Assembly (NCBI RefSeq): GCF_002979775.1 | Contig: NZ_PCPR01000030.1 | Span: forward strand, 1-54,563 | DNA length: 54,563 nt | Origin: Arthrobacter sp. MYb23 | GTDB lineage: Bacteria; Actinomycetota; Actinomycetes; Actinomycetales; Micrococcaceae | Direction of reading: 5' to 3' | Shown here: positions 7,422 to 15,241 of the stretch, piece by piece | Position numbering within the stretch: the first letter of the stretch is position 1 | How the letters are laid out: every line of letters starts with the position of its first letter | Program-made: the position numbers and the translations under genes | Notes under the pieces: model-generated | The model's database searches: none | Seen by the model: the letters and a program-made list of their open reading frames with translations, nothing else | What the model was told of the DNA's origin: nothing

Positions 7422-9249
7422 AACCGCTGGCCCGCCCCGGATGTTTGGGTTTACGGAGCGGCGTGTCACTGCTGTGAGCTTCACCCTGATGAAGCTGCAG
7501 GGCGCTGTGAATCAGCGGGAAGTGGCTGAAGGCTTGCGGTGTGTTGCCGAGGTGCCGTTGCGTCCGCGGATCCCACTCCTCGCTCAGCAGCCCCACATCA
7601 TTGCGCAAGGTAAGGAGCCGTTCGAAGAGCTGGGTCGCTTCCCCTGTGCGGCCGATGCCCAGCAGCGCATCAACCAGCCAGAACGAACAAGCCAGGAAAA
7701 CACCTTCGTCGCCCGGAAGTCCGTCATGGCCGGACTGGGTGCGATACCGGAGGACCAAGCCATCGTCACTGAGTCCTTTCTGGATGGCGTCCACCGTCCC
7801 CGCCACCCGTGGATGCCGATGCGGCAGGAAGCCCACCCGTGGGATCAGGAGCAGGCTCGCGTCCAATTCCGTACTGCCGTAGGACTGTACAAAGGTGTTG
7901 AGTTTCTCGTCAAAGCCCTTGGTCATCACATCTGCGTGGATTTCGCTGCGAAGGGCGGCCCACCTGTCAGCAGGGCCCGGCAACCCGGATGTTCGAACTC
8001 CTTTGACCATACGGTCCGCAGCCACCCACGCCATCACTTTGGAATGGGTGAAGTGCCGGCGCTGTCCGCGCATTTCCCACAGCCCGTTATCGGGCTGGTT
8101 CCACGCACCCTCCAAGTACTCCATCAAGGCCACCTGGATGTCCCAGGACGTATCCACCGAGCTGTCAGGGGAAGCCGCCCGGGTCAGTGATAGACCATCC
8201 AGCACCTCGCCCCATACGTCCAGCTGGAGCTGCGGGGCAGCAGCATTTCCGGTACGGACCGGCTGTGAACCTTCATAACCGGAGAGCCAGGGAATGTCCG
8301 CCTCCGGGAGTCTCCTGGCGCCGTCGAGCCCGTACACAATCTGAAGTTCCGACGGGTCGCCGGCGATAGCGCGCAGCAGCCAATCCCGCCATGCGGAGGC
8401 TTCCTCGGTGTAGCCCGCGGCGAGCAGTGACTGCAAGGTCAGGGTGGCGTCGCGCAGCCAGCAGTAGCGGTAATCCCAGTTGCGTGGTCCGCCCAGTTGC
8501 TCGGGCAAGGACGTGGTTGCGGCAGCCACGATCCCACCGGTCGGTGCGTACGTCAGGGCTTTGAGAGTGATCAAGGACCGCTCCACCGGCTCCTTGTACT
8601 TGCCGGTCATCTCGCTGCGGCCAATCCATTCCAGCCAGAACTTCTCCGTTCCGGAAAGCGCCCGGAAGGGGTCGATCCGCCGCGGCTCCCGCTCGTGGCT
8701 TGGCGCCCACCGCAGCACGAAAGGAACGCGCTCGCCGGCTTTAACCGTGAATTCACTGAACGTGCGCTTGTCGTGGCCCTCCAAGGTGACAGGCGTGGTG
8801 AGGTACGCCGAGTCGGGGCCGGCCACCGCGCTGATGCCGTGCTCGCTATGCCGGACCCACGGCACCACGCGGCCGTAGTCGAAGCGCAGAACCAGTTCCA
8901 TCTGCATGGTGACCTCGCCGGACAGTCCCTCGACAATCCGCACCAGATCAACCGCGTCGTCGCGGACGGGCATGAAATCGATGACCCGGACCGAGCCTCC
9001 GTCAACTTCCCATTCCGTTTCCAGGATCAGCGTGTCCTCGCGGTATTGACGGCGCGTGCAGTTGCCGCCGTCCGGTGTCCCGGCGGGTGCGAGGAGCCAG
9101 CGGCCGGCGTCGGGGTTATGCAGCAGTGCGGCGAAGCAGGCCGGGGAATCGAAGCGCGGCAGGCACATCCAGTCAATGGAACCGCTGCGCCCCACCAGGG
9201 CAGCCGTATTCAGGTCCCCGATGATGGCATAGTCCTCGATCCTGGCCAT
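7390..9249 (-). CDS. Glycoside hydrolase family 15 protein (glucoamylase/trehalase-like)
   Basis: This 619-residue cytoplasmic enzyme has an N-terminal beta-sandwich domain (from RIEDYAIIGDLNTAALVGRS) and an (alpha/alpha)6 catalytic domain (from about residue 220). GH15 signatures are GPRNWDYRYCWLRDATLTLQ, PDNGLWEMRG and EGVFLACSFWLVDALLGIGR. Actinobacterial GH15 proteins of this size include trehalases as well as glucoamylases, so the substrate is either trehalose or an alpha-glucan. The ATG at 9249 follows AAGGGAG by 8 nt and is preferred to a TTG at 9255. It stands alone, convergent with the small ORF at 7209. Confidence 0.9.
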   Translation of the reverse strand: MARIEDYAIIGDLNTAALVGRSGSIDWMCLPRFDSPACFAALLHNPDAGRWLLAPAGTPDGGNCTRRQYREDTLILETEWEVDGGSVRVIDFMPVRDDAVDLVRIVEGLSGEVTMQMELVLRFDYGRVVPWVRHSEHGISAVAGPDSAYLTTPVTLEGHDKRTFSEFTVKAGERVPFVLRWAPSHEREPRRIDPFRALSGTEKFWLEWIGRSEMTGKYKEPVERSLITLKALTYAPTGGIVAAATTSLPEQLGGPRNWDYRYCWLRDATLTLQSLLAAGYTEEASAWRDWLLRAIAGDPSELQIVYGLDGARRLPEADIPWLSGYEGSQPVRTGNAAAPQLQLDVWGEVLDGLSLTRAASPDSSVDTSWDIQVALMEYLEGAWNQPDNGLWEMRGQRRHFTHSKVMAWVAADRMVKGVRTSGLPGPADRWAALRSEIHADVMTKGFDEKLNTFVQSYGSTELDASLLLIPRVGFLPHRHPRVAGTVDAIQKGLSDDGLVLRYRTQSGHDGLPGDEGVFLACSFWLVDALLGIGRTGEATQLFERLLTLRNDVGLLSEEWDPRTQRHLGNTPQAFSHFPLIHSALQLHQGEAHSSDTPLRKPKHPGRASGSTLRNDPRLR

Positions 9250-9348
9250 GAACAAAACTCCCTTAGTCGGCGTCGTCAGCTATGCCCGAACCGTACCCCG
9301 TGGGCCTGAGTGCCTCCAATGAGACTCGCGCCTCCTGCGGGAGAGCTT

Positions 9349-10011
9349 TTATTCGGTGCCGGCTTTCAAGCGATGAAGGCCGTCCAGGATGAGGTCGAGG
9401 CCGAACATGAACTCGTCGCCAAAGTCATAGCCGGGTTTGAGGACATGCTCGACGGCGATCTCCACCATGCGCGGATACTCACCGGTGGAGAAGCGCTCCA
9501 TGATGGGTTTGGTGATTTCCGCTGCAGTGTCGCGGCCCTCGAACGGCAGGGCAGCTTCCTGGACGGCGAATCCGTAGATGTAGCTGTCCAGCAGGGCATA
9601 GGCGTGGGCGGTCAGTTGCACGGAGAAGCCCGCGGTCCGCAAGGTGGCGAGTGTCGCTTCATGGTGTCGGAGGGTGGCCGGTCCCGGGGCGGACCGGCTT
9701 TCCACCAGCCCGACGGCCCAAGGGTGCCGTTTTAGTGCCGCTCGCACTCCCGTTGCCCGCCTCCGCATCTCTTCGCTCCAATCGCCGTCGGACGCGGGAA
9801 GGTCGATTTCGCTGAAGACCATGTCCACGATTCCGTCCAGGATTTCGTCCTTGTTGGCTACGTAGTAGTAGAGCGACATGGGTTTGGTTCCCATGCTGTG
9901 AGCAAGCGTGCGGATGGTCAAGGCAGCTAGCCCGGATTCGTCCGCGAGCGCGACGGCGCACTCCAGGACGCGCTCCCGGCTCAGGGGGAGGCGCTGGGGT
10001 GCTGCGGTCAC
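9349..10011 (-). CDS. TetR-family repressor
   Basis: The 220-residue protein has an N-terminal HTH (RERVLECAVALADESGLAAL…MGTKPMSLYYYVANKDEILD, about residues 12-60) and a long C-terminal domain of the classical TetR_C type (VRAALKRHPWAVGLVESR). The start is GTG at 10011 with GAGGGAGA upstream. It is divergent from an MDR oxidoreductase gene, and two matching 11-bp palindromes lie between them, so it probably represses that gene and itself. Confidence 0.9.
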   Translation of the reverse strand: MTAAPQRLPLSRERVLECAVALADESGLAALTIRTLAHSMGTKPMSLYYYVANKDEILDGIVDMVFSEIDLPASDGDWSEEMRRRATGVRAALKRHPWAVGLVESRSAPGPATLRHHEATLATLRTAGFSVQLTAHAYALLDSYIYGFAVQEAALPFEGRDTAAEITKPIMERFSTGEYPRMVEIAVEHVLKPGYDFGDEFMFGLDLILDGLHRLKAGTE

Positions 10012-10099
10012 GGGATCTCCCTCGGCTCGGAACGGGTCTCTGGCGGTTTGGTGCTGGTGCTGGTGCTTTGGTGGTCTGGATCCTCAGGACCCCTAGAAC

Positions 10100-10139
10100 T
10101 TTAGTACAGTGTACGGTAACGTCTTTAGTACAGCGTACG
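10100..10139. promoter_or_regulatory. Two direct copies of a TetR-type operator
   Basis: TTTAGTACAGTGTACG at 10100-10115 and TTTAGTACAGCGTACG at 10124-10139 are near-identical, with palindromic cores GTAC-AGT-GTAC and GTAC-AGC-GTAC spaced exactly 24 bp apart. They sit between the TetR gene and the MDR oxidoreductase gene. Confidence 0.7.
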
Positions 10140-10192
10140 AATTCGCTGAAGCAACCCTGAACACCCTGAAAGCACACCTGAAAGGTCCGGCC

Positions 10193-11275
10193 ATGACCAC
10201 TGGTCAGCAAGCCAAGGAATCACGTCATCACAAGCGGCGGTCCATGCCGGGTCCGTTCATGAGGGCCATTGTTCAGGAGGCCTACGGCTCCGCCGACGTC
10301 CTGCACGAGGCTCAGGTCCCGCGCCCCGCCATCCGTGAGAATGAAGTGCTGGTGAAGGTTCACGCCGCCGGGTTGGATCGCGGGACATGGCACATCACCA
10401 GCGGGTTGCCGTATGCGCTGCGCCCGGTCTACGGTTTCCGCGCTCCGAGGCATCCCGTTCCCGGGCTGGACCTCGCCGGTACTGTTGAGGCCGTCGGCTC
10501 ACAAGTGACGCGGTTTGTTGTGGGTGACCACGTCTTTGGGTCGGGGAAGGGTTCGTTCGCGGAGTACGCCGCTGCCCACGAAAATAACCTGGCCCACAAG
10601 CCCGCGGGTATCAGCTTCGAGCAGGCCGCGGCCGTGCCGGTGTCAGCCTGCACTGCCCTGATCGCGCTGCGTGCCGGCGGTGTGGATCCCGTGAAGGGCC
10701 CGACGTCGAAAGAGCCGAAAGCTAAGGGCTCGACGTCCAAGGAGCTCAAGGTCCTGATCACCGGCGCCTCCGGAGGTGTGGGCAGCTATGCGGTGCAGCT
10801 CGCCAAGGCGGCCGGCGCCCAGGTCACAGGCGTTGCCAGCACTGCCAAGCTGGACTTGGTTCGATCGCTCGGCGCAGACCACGTGGTCGACTACACCACG
10901 CAGGATTTTGCTGATGGCACGGAACGCTACGACGTCATCATCGACATCGCAGGCAACCCGTCCGTTGCCCGACTTCGGCGGTCGCTCACTCCTGACGGCA
11001 CGGCTGTGATCACCGGTGGCGAGGAAGGCGGCTCGTGGACGGGCAGTATGGATCGCCAACTGCGGGCAGTGGCACTCTCCCCGTTCATCAAGCAGCGGCT
11101 CACCATGATTGTGGGCACCCAGACGGCTGGGGATCTGGAATACCTTGCTGGGCTTTTGGACGCGGGAATCATCACTCCTGTCATTGACCGCACGTTTCCG
11201 CTGGCGCAGGTCCCCGAGGCCATGCGTTACTTCGACGCCGGTAAAGCCCGCGGGAAAGTGGTCATCACCATTTGA
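10193..11275 (+). CDS. Zinc-independent MDR oxidoreductase (quinone oxidoreductase-like)
   Basis: A 360-residue NAD(P)H-dependent medium-chain reductase. The GroES-like domain begins MRAIVQEAYGSADVLHEAQVP, and the Rossmann fold carries ITGASGGVGSYAVQLAKAAGAQVTGVAS. Zinc-ligand cysteines are absent, as in quinone/enoyl reductases. The ATG at 10193 follows AAAGG; the GTG at 10109 that would open a longer frame lies inside the operator and is rejected. An unusual Lys/Ser-rich stretch encoded at about 10690-10745 (KGPTSKEPKA then KGSTSKELK) looks like an internal duplication just before the NAD-binding strand. Regulation by the divergent TetR protein is likely. Confidence 0.88.
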   Translation: MTTGQQAKESRHHKRRSMPGPFMRAIVQEAYGSADVLHEAQVPRPAIRENEVLVKVHAAGLDRGTWHITSGLPYALRPVYGFRAPRHPVPGLDLAGTVEAVGSQVTRFVVGDHVFGSGKGSFAEYAAAHENNLAHKPAGISFEQAAAVPVSACTALIALRAGGVDPVKGPTSKEPKAKGSTSKELKVLITGASGGVGSYAVQLAKAAGAQVTGVASTAKLDLVRSLGADHVVDYTTQDFADGTERYDVIIDIAGNPSVARLRRSLTPDGTAVITGGEEGGSWTGSMDRQLRAVALSPFIKQRLTMIVGTQTAGDLEYLAGLLDAGIITPVIDRTFPLAQVPEAMRYFDAGKARGKVVITI

Positions 11276-11280
11276 GCCAC

Positions 11281-11316
11281 GCAGGATAAGCCATGCAGGA
11301 TAAGCCGCGCAGGAAT
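11281..11316. repeat. Short 14-bp tandem repeat
   Basis: Units of GCAGGATAAGCC plus two bases begin at 11281 and 11295, with a partial unit at 11309. It lies directly after the oxidoreductase stop codon. Confidence 0.55.
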
Positions 11317-11369
11317 CCCACACTGAACTCCAAGGATTGGATCAGCAGCCCTGGCCGAGTCCGCGCGTC

Positions 11370-12299
11370 TCAGCTTTCGTTTCGCGGGTTGGTGGCGGGC
11401 AGGGCTTGGGTGAGGGGCGGTTCCAGGCCGGCGACGGGATCCGGCGTCGGCGGGCGCCTGTCCCCGCCGCGCTGGGCTGCGGCGCCCGCAACCACCACCA
11501 GCGTGATGCCGATGAACTGGATGATGGACGGTTGTTGATGTAGCACCAGCAGCCCAAGGAGGACGCCGAATGCCGGTTCCAGGGACATCAGCGTGCCGAA
11601 AGCGGTGGACGTCATGCGCCGCAAAGCCATCATTTCCAGGATGAAGGGGAGTACTGGCATGAGCACGGCGACTCCGAGGGCGGCCAGCAGGACCCCCACG
11701 CTGAGGTGACCCGCGGCCTGTGGCACTCCGACGATTGCGGCTGTAATGGCGGCCACCGGGACGGTGAGTGACAGCGCTCCGGTTCCCGTGAAGCGATCAC
11801 CGATCAGTTGGGTCAGGAGGATGTAGACGCCCCAACCGGCGGCCGCGATGGCTGCGAACATGACGCCGAGGGCATCGATCTGGCCATGCCAGGGTTCTGT
11901 TAAAAGGACGACGCCGGCCAGCGCCAACACCGGCCAGGCCAAGGCTTTGCGGTTGTGGCTTCGGATCGCGGCCACTGTCAGCGGCCCAAGAAACTCGATG
12001 GCCACCGTGGTGCCCAAGGGAATCCGCTCAATCGCGGCGAGGAACATGATGGTCATGAGGCCGGTGGCGACGCCGAGTCCCAGGAGGGGGAGAACGTCCG
12101 GCCGGCGGACCGAGCGAAGCGGTGGCCGGGCAATGGCGAGGAAGATGATGGCCCCCATGCTCAACCTCAGCCAGGCAGTACCTGCGGGGCCTACCTCGGC
12201 AATGAGGTTAACCGAGAAGGCGGAGCTCAGCTGCACGGAGATCATGGCTGCAACTGCAAGTCCCCACGGCGGAACGGGGGTGCGCTGAGGAGTCCTCAT
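11370..12299 (-). CDS. EamA/RhtA-like DMT-family exporter
   Basis: A 309-residue inner-membrane transporter with ten predicted helices in two EamA repeats. TM1 reads WGLAVAAMISVQLSSAFSVNLI, and GTTVAIEFLGPLTVAAIRS is the central signature seen in RhtA-type threonine/homoserine exporters. Its ATG overlaps the stop codon of the XRE-cupin regulator gene (ATGA), so the two are translationally coupled and the regulator presumably controls the exporter. Specificity for an amino acid is inferred from family only. Confidence 0.88.
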   Translation of the reverse strand: MRTPQRTPVPPWGLAVAAMISVQLSSAFSVNLIAEVGPAGTAWLRLSMGAIIFLAIARPPLRSVRRPDVLPLLGLGVATGLMTIMFLAAIERIPLGTTVAIEFLGPLTVAAIRSHNRKALAWPVLALAGVVLLTEPWHGQIDALGVMFAAIAAAGWGVYILLTQLIGDRFTGTGALSLTVPVAAITAAIVGVPQAAGHLSVGVLLAALGVAVLMPVLPFILEMMALRRMTSTAFGTLMSLEPAFGVLLGLLVLHQQPSIIQFIGITLVVVAGAAAQRGGDRRPPTPDPVAGLEPPLTQALPATNPRNES

Positions 12300-12898
12300 G
12301 AACCCGTCTCCTGCAGGTGTCCCGAACCCACGCCAGGCTCAAAAACTGCCAGGGAGAATCGGGCGGGATCCGTGCCGGTGTTTGCGTAGGAGTGGGCGAT
12401 GTCGCCCGGAAAAGTCATGGAGTCGCCCACCTCGAGGGTGCTCATCTGGCCATCGACGTCCACGGTCAGGGTGCCCTGGAGGACCTGCAGGAGCTCCTTG
12501 GTTCCGGAGGCGTGGGCTTCGCTGCCGTGGTGGTCTCCCGGGCCCAAGGTCCAGTCCCATAGTTCCACGACGTCCGGGGACTCGGTGCCAGCCACCAGGA
12601 CACCGCGTCCACCCCGTTCGCTGCTCCACAAGGTTGCGCCTTCGCCGCTGCGGGTTACTTTGATCGGCTTGGGGCGTGGTGACTCCACCAGCGCGGGAAG
12701 CCCGACACCCAGGGCATCGCTGATCCGCAGCAGTGTCCCGACGCTGGGGTTTGCGGCTCCCTGCTCCACGTTGATAATCATCCGCCGGCTCACGCCAGCT
12801 GCCTCGGCCAGTTGATCCAGCGTCCAGCCGCGGGTTTGGCGCTCTTGCTTGACCCTGGCTCCGATCGCCAAAGAGAGGGTGGTGGTGCTTTCATCCAT
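12296..12898 (-). CDS. XRE-family regulator with C-terminal cupin sensor domain
   Basis: An HTH_3 domain (IGARVKQERQTRGWTLDQLA…VSRRMIINVEQG, about residues 10-65) is followed by a single cupin beta-barrel (about 115-195) with the HASGTKELLQVLQG and FPGDIAHSYAN motifs. Such proteins sense small molecules and often control transporters or amine metabolism. The frame is open to an ATG at 12949, but I prefer the ATG at 12898 (MDESTTT): TATGAT sits 6 nt before it with no ribosome site, as expected for a leaderless mRNA, and AGTGCA palindromes lie directly upstream. The downstream exporter gene overlaps its stop by 4 nt. Confidence 0.85.
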   Translation of the reverse strand: MDESTTTLSLAIGARVKQERQTRGWTLDQLAEAAGVSRRMIINVEQGAANPSVGTLLRISDALGVGLPALVESPRPKPIKVTRSGEGATLWSSERGGRGVLVAGTESPDVVELWDWTLGPGDHHGSEAHASGTKELLQVLQGTLTVDVDGQMSTLEVGDSMTFPGDIAHSYANTGTDPARFSLAVFEPGVGSGHLQETGS

Positions 12899-12899
12899 A

Positions 12900-12928
12900 A
12901 GTGCATCATAATGCACTTTGAGTGCACT
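12900..12928. promoter_or_regulatory. AGTGCA/TGCACT palindromes overlapping a leaderless promoter
   Basis: AGTGCA-N6-TGCACT (12900-12917) is followed by the perfect 8-mer AGTGCACT (12921-12928). On the minus strand, TATGAT lies within the first palindrome, 6 nt upstream of the preferred start at 12898. The arrangement fits autorepression by the XRE-cupin protein. Confidence 0.55.
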
Positions 12929-13015
12929 CTGTGTATTCGGACTAAACATGCCCTAGCCCGGAGCTCCCACCGCGTGCTACCACTGACCCTAGGAGCAAAC
13001 CCCTGAGGAGAAACC

Positions 13016-13912
13016 GTGGCCGAAGACCTTCCTGTCCTTGTTGTTGGCGCCACAGGTTTCCTGGGCGGCCAAGTGGTGGACGAGCTTCTCAAGCGCGGCA
13101 AGAAAGTCCGTGCCTTGGTGAGGCCCAAGTCCAACGCCGCCAAACTTGAGGCCAAGGGCGTTGAGATCGCCCGCGGCGACATGCTGGATGCCGCCTCCTT
13201 GATCGCCGCGATGACCGGGGTCTCCGCGGCCATCTCCACCGCGGCCGGCTATACGCGCAATGACAAGAATGCCAAAGCGATAGACACGTTTGGCAATAGC
13301 AACTTGGCTGTCGCGGCCAAGCACGCTGGAGTGCCGCGCTTCGTGCTGATCAGCATCGTCACCTGCGACGAGACTCCCCAGATCCCCCATTTCTGGAACA
13401 AGAAGCTGGCCGAGGACGCCTTCGAAGAGCTCGGCGTTCCGTTTGTGGCACTCAGGCCCGGCGCCTTCTTTGACCAAGCGGTGGGGATGGGAGGGGATCC
13501 CTTTGCGAAGGGCCGCTTTGTGTGGCTCGGCTCAAAGGACGCCCGGCTCACGTTCGTCCTGGCCAGCGACGTCGCTGCGTACCTTGCGGAGGCCGTGGAC
13601 GCAGACATTGTTGAGGGCGAGCGCATTGATATTGGGTGGAGCCGGCCCGTGAGCATCCATGAAGCAGCGGAAGTGGCTGGCCGCCGGGCCGGCAGGCAGA
13701 TCAAGGTGATGTCCATACCGGCCGGCGCCATTGCGGGGCTCGGCAAGGTGACCGCAAAGGTCCTGCCGTTGGTGGGCGATATGGCAAGCATGGTGGCGTG
13801 GTTCGAGACTGGAAAATACGTCGCTGACGTCACTCGCCAGGAGCAGGTATTCGGCCCCGCGCCCACTCCCGAGGACGCTGTCGTCCGGGTGGCTGAACGC
13901 TACGGCCACTAA
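13016..13912 (+). CDS. NmrA-like/atypical SDR NAD(P)-binding protein
   Basis: A 298-residue Rossmann-fold protein. The nucleotide motif is VLVVGATGFLGGQVVDELLKRGKKVRALVR (GxxGxxG near residues 9-15), followed by a DMLDAASLIAAMTGVSAAIS region typical of NmrA-like and atypical extended SDRs. The usual SDR Tyr-x3-Lys pair is not evident. The GTG start at 13016 has GAGGAG 6 nt upstream. It may act as an oxidoreductase or a redox sensor. It starts about 120 bp from the divergent XRE-cupin gene, so shared control is possible but not shown. Confidence 0.85.
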   Translation: MAEDLPVLVVGATGFLGGQVVDELLKRGKKVRALVRPKSNAAKLEAKGVEIARGDMLDAASLIAAMTGVSAAISTAAGYTRNDKNAKAIDTFGNSNLAVAAKHAGVPRFVLISIVTCDETPQIPHFWNKKLAEDAFEELGVPFVALRPGAFFDQAVGMGGDPFAKGRFVWLGSKDARLTFVLASDVAAYLAEAVDADIVEGERIDIGWSRPVSIHEAAEVAGRRAGRQIKVMSIPAGAIAGLGKVTAKVLPLVGDMASMVAWFETGKYVADVTRQEQVFGPAPTPEDAVVRVAERYGH

Positions 13913-14030
13913 TCAACACGGACTAGTGCGGCGCGGTAGTGACTGGCCGAAGAAGAAGATCATAAGTATCCTGATGACACAGATTCGGCCGTAATCCCTG
14001 ACTGCGCCGAAAAGACACGAGGAGCACGTT

Positions 14031-14261
14031 ATGAGAATCGGTTCTTCCATTGCCCTGATTGCCGTTGGAGCTATTCTGGCCTTCGCGCTCGCACCCGGAC
14101 TTATCCCCTTCCTCGATCAAGTCCTTGTGGGCTACATCCTGATGGTGGTCGGCGTCATCGGACTCATCATTTCCATCGCCATGTCCGGCCGGACGCGCCG
14201 GACCGTCGTTGAACGTCGAACCGCTCCCGAAACGGTTGTCGAGCGGCGCCCGGAGGTCTAG
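14031..14261 (+). CDS. DUF6458-like small membrane protein
   Basis: A 76-residue protein with two hydrophobic helices (SSIALIAVGAILAFALAPGLIPFL and VLVGYILMVVGVIGLIISIAM) and a basic tail with the duplicated TVVERR motif. The MRIGSSI…LIAxGAILAFA start matches a short actinobacterial membrane family (DUF6458) of unknown function. GAGGAG lies 7 nt upstream of the ATG. Confidence 0.8.
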   Translation: MRIGSSIALIAVGAILAFALAPGLIPFLDQVLVGYILMVVGVIGLIISIAMSGRTRRTVVERRTAPETVVERRPEV

Positions 14262-14273
14262 CAGCCGCAACAT

Positions 14274-14322
14274 ACGGAAGAAGCGCACGACGGCGACCAT
14301 CGCCGTCGTGCGCTTCTTCCGT
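14274..14322. repeat. Family A hairpin repeat, copy 3; probable bidirectional terminator
   Basis: Perfect 23-bp arms (core AAGCGCACGACGGCGA) flank a 3-nt loop at 14297-14299. It lies between the convergent ends of the DUF6458-like gene and the nitrilase-like gene. It is the longest member of family A. Confidence 0.9.
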
Positions 14323-14338
14323 TAAGGGTCTGGACAGC

Positions 14339-15241
14339 TTAAGCCGAGGCAACTCCGCTGGGGTGGCCCGCGGTGCTGGAAGCGCTCCAATCCGGTGACT
14401 GGAAGTGCGCACCGCCGAACATCGGGAAGGACAGCAGGCCCTCCTGGTCCCGGAGTTGAGCCCAGGGCCGGTTGATGCCATGGGTTCCGTAGCGGCGGAG
14501 CTGGGTGACGCGGTCAAGATCCAAGACGGCGAAGAGGATCTCTTCCCCGCCCCGGGCCTGCTGCATGATGGTGCCCTCGGGGTCCACGATGACGCTCTCG
14601 CCCACGCCGCACGGGGACGCTCCGTTGACGTTCACCACATATACCTGGTTGGCGAAGGCGTTGGCCTGGGACATGACGATCTCCATGGCCCTGTCGCGGG
14701 TGGTGGTGAGCGTGGGCTGGATGATGACTTCGGCTCCGAGCCACGCCAGCTGCCTCGCAACCTCAGGGAAGCTGCCGTCGAAGCAGATGGCCAGGCCAAT
14801 GCGTCCACAGCCGGGGATGTCGAACGTGACAAAGGAATCCCCGGGCGTGGTGGTCTCGAACGGGCGCCACGGGAAGAGCTTCCGGTAGCGGGCCACAATC
14901 TCGCCTTGAGGTGAGACGGCGATGGCCGTGTTGTAGGTGTTGCCGTTGTCCGTTTCCAGAAGTGAGCCGGGCACGAGCCACACGTTAAGTCTGCGGGCGA
15001 GTGCCGAGATGCGGTGGGTCAGGGGGCTGGGGATGGGAGCAGCGGAACGGGTTTCGCCCTCCGGATCCGGGAGCAGGAACTCGCCCGGGGCGGAAAGCAG
15101 CAGTTCCGGAACCACGATGACGTCCACGTCGGGGCCGAGCTTCTTGGCTGACTCGGCCTGTGCTTCGAAGCGTGCCCACGTGGCTTCGAGATCGTGCGGG
15201 ACGGGGTTGGTCTGGATTGCTGCGATGGACAGGATGCGCAT
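14339..15241 (-). CDS. Nitrilase-superfamily carbon-nitrogen hydrolase
   Basis: A 300-residue amidase/nitrilase-fold enzyme with the full catalytic triad: E46 (VVPELLLSAPGE), K121 (RYRKLFPWRPFE) and C153 (GLAICFDGSFPEV). It hydrolyses a C-N bond, but whether the substrate is an amide, carbamoyl compound or nitrile cannot be told. Its ATG directly abuts the TAA of the upstream permease gene, so the two form an operon, suggesting uptake followed by hydrolysis of the same compound. The promoter upstream of the permease carries two TetR-type operators. Confidence 0.9.
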   Translation of the reverse strand: MRILSIAAIQTNPVPHDLEATWARFEAQAESAKKLGPDVDVIVVPELLLSAPGEFLLPDPEGETRSAAPIPSPLTHRISALARRLNVWLVPGSLLETDNGNTYNTAIAVSPQGEIVARYRKLFPWRPFETTTPGDSFVTFDIPGCGRIGLAICFDGSFPEVARQLAWLGAEVIIQPTLTTTRDRAMEIVMSQANAFANQVYVVNVNGASPCGVGESVIVDPEGTIMQQARGGEEILFAVLDLDRVTQLRRYGTHGINRPWAQLRDQEGLLSFPMFGGAHFQSPDWSASSTAGHPSGVASA

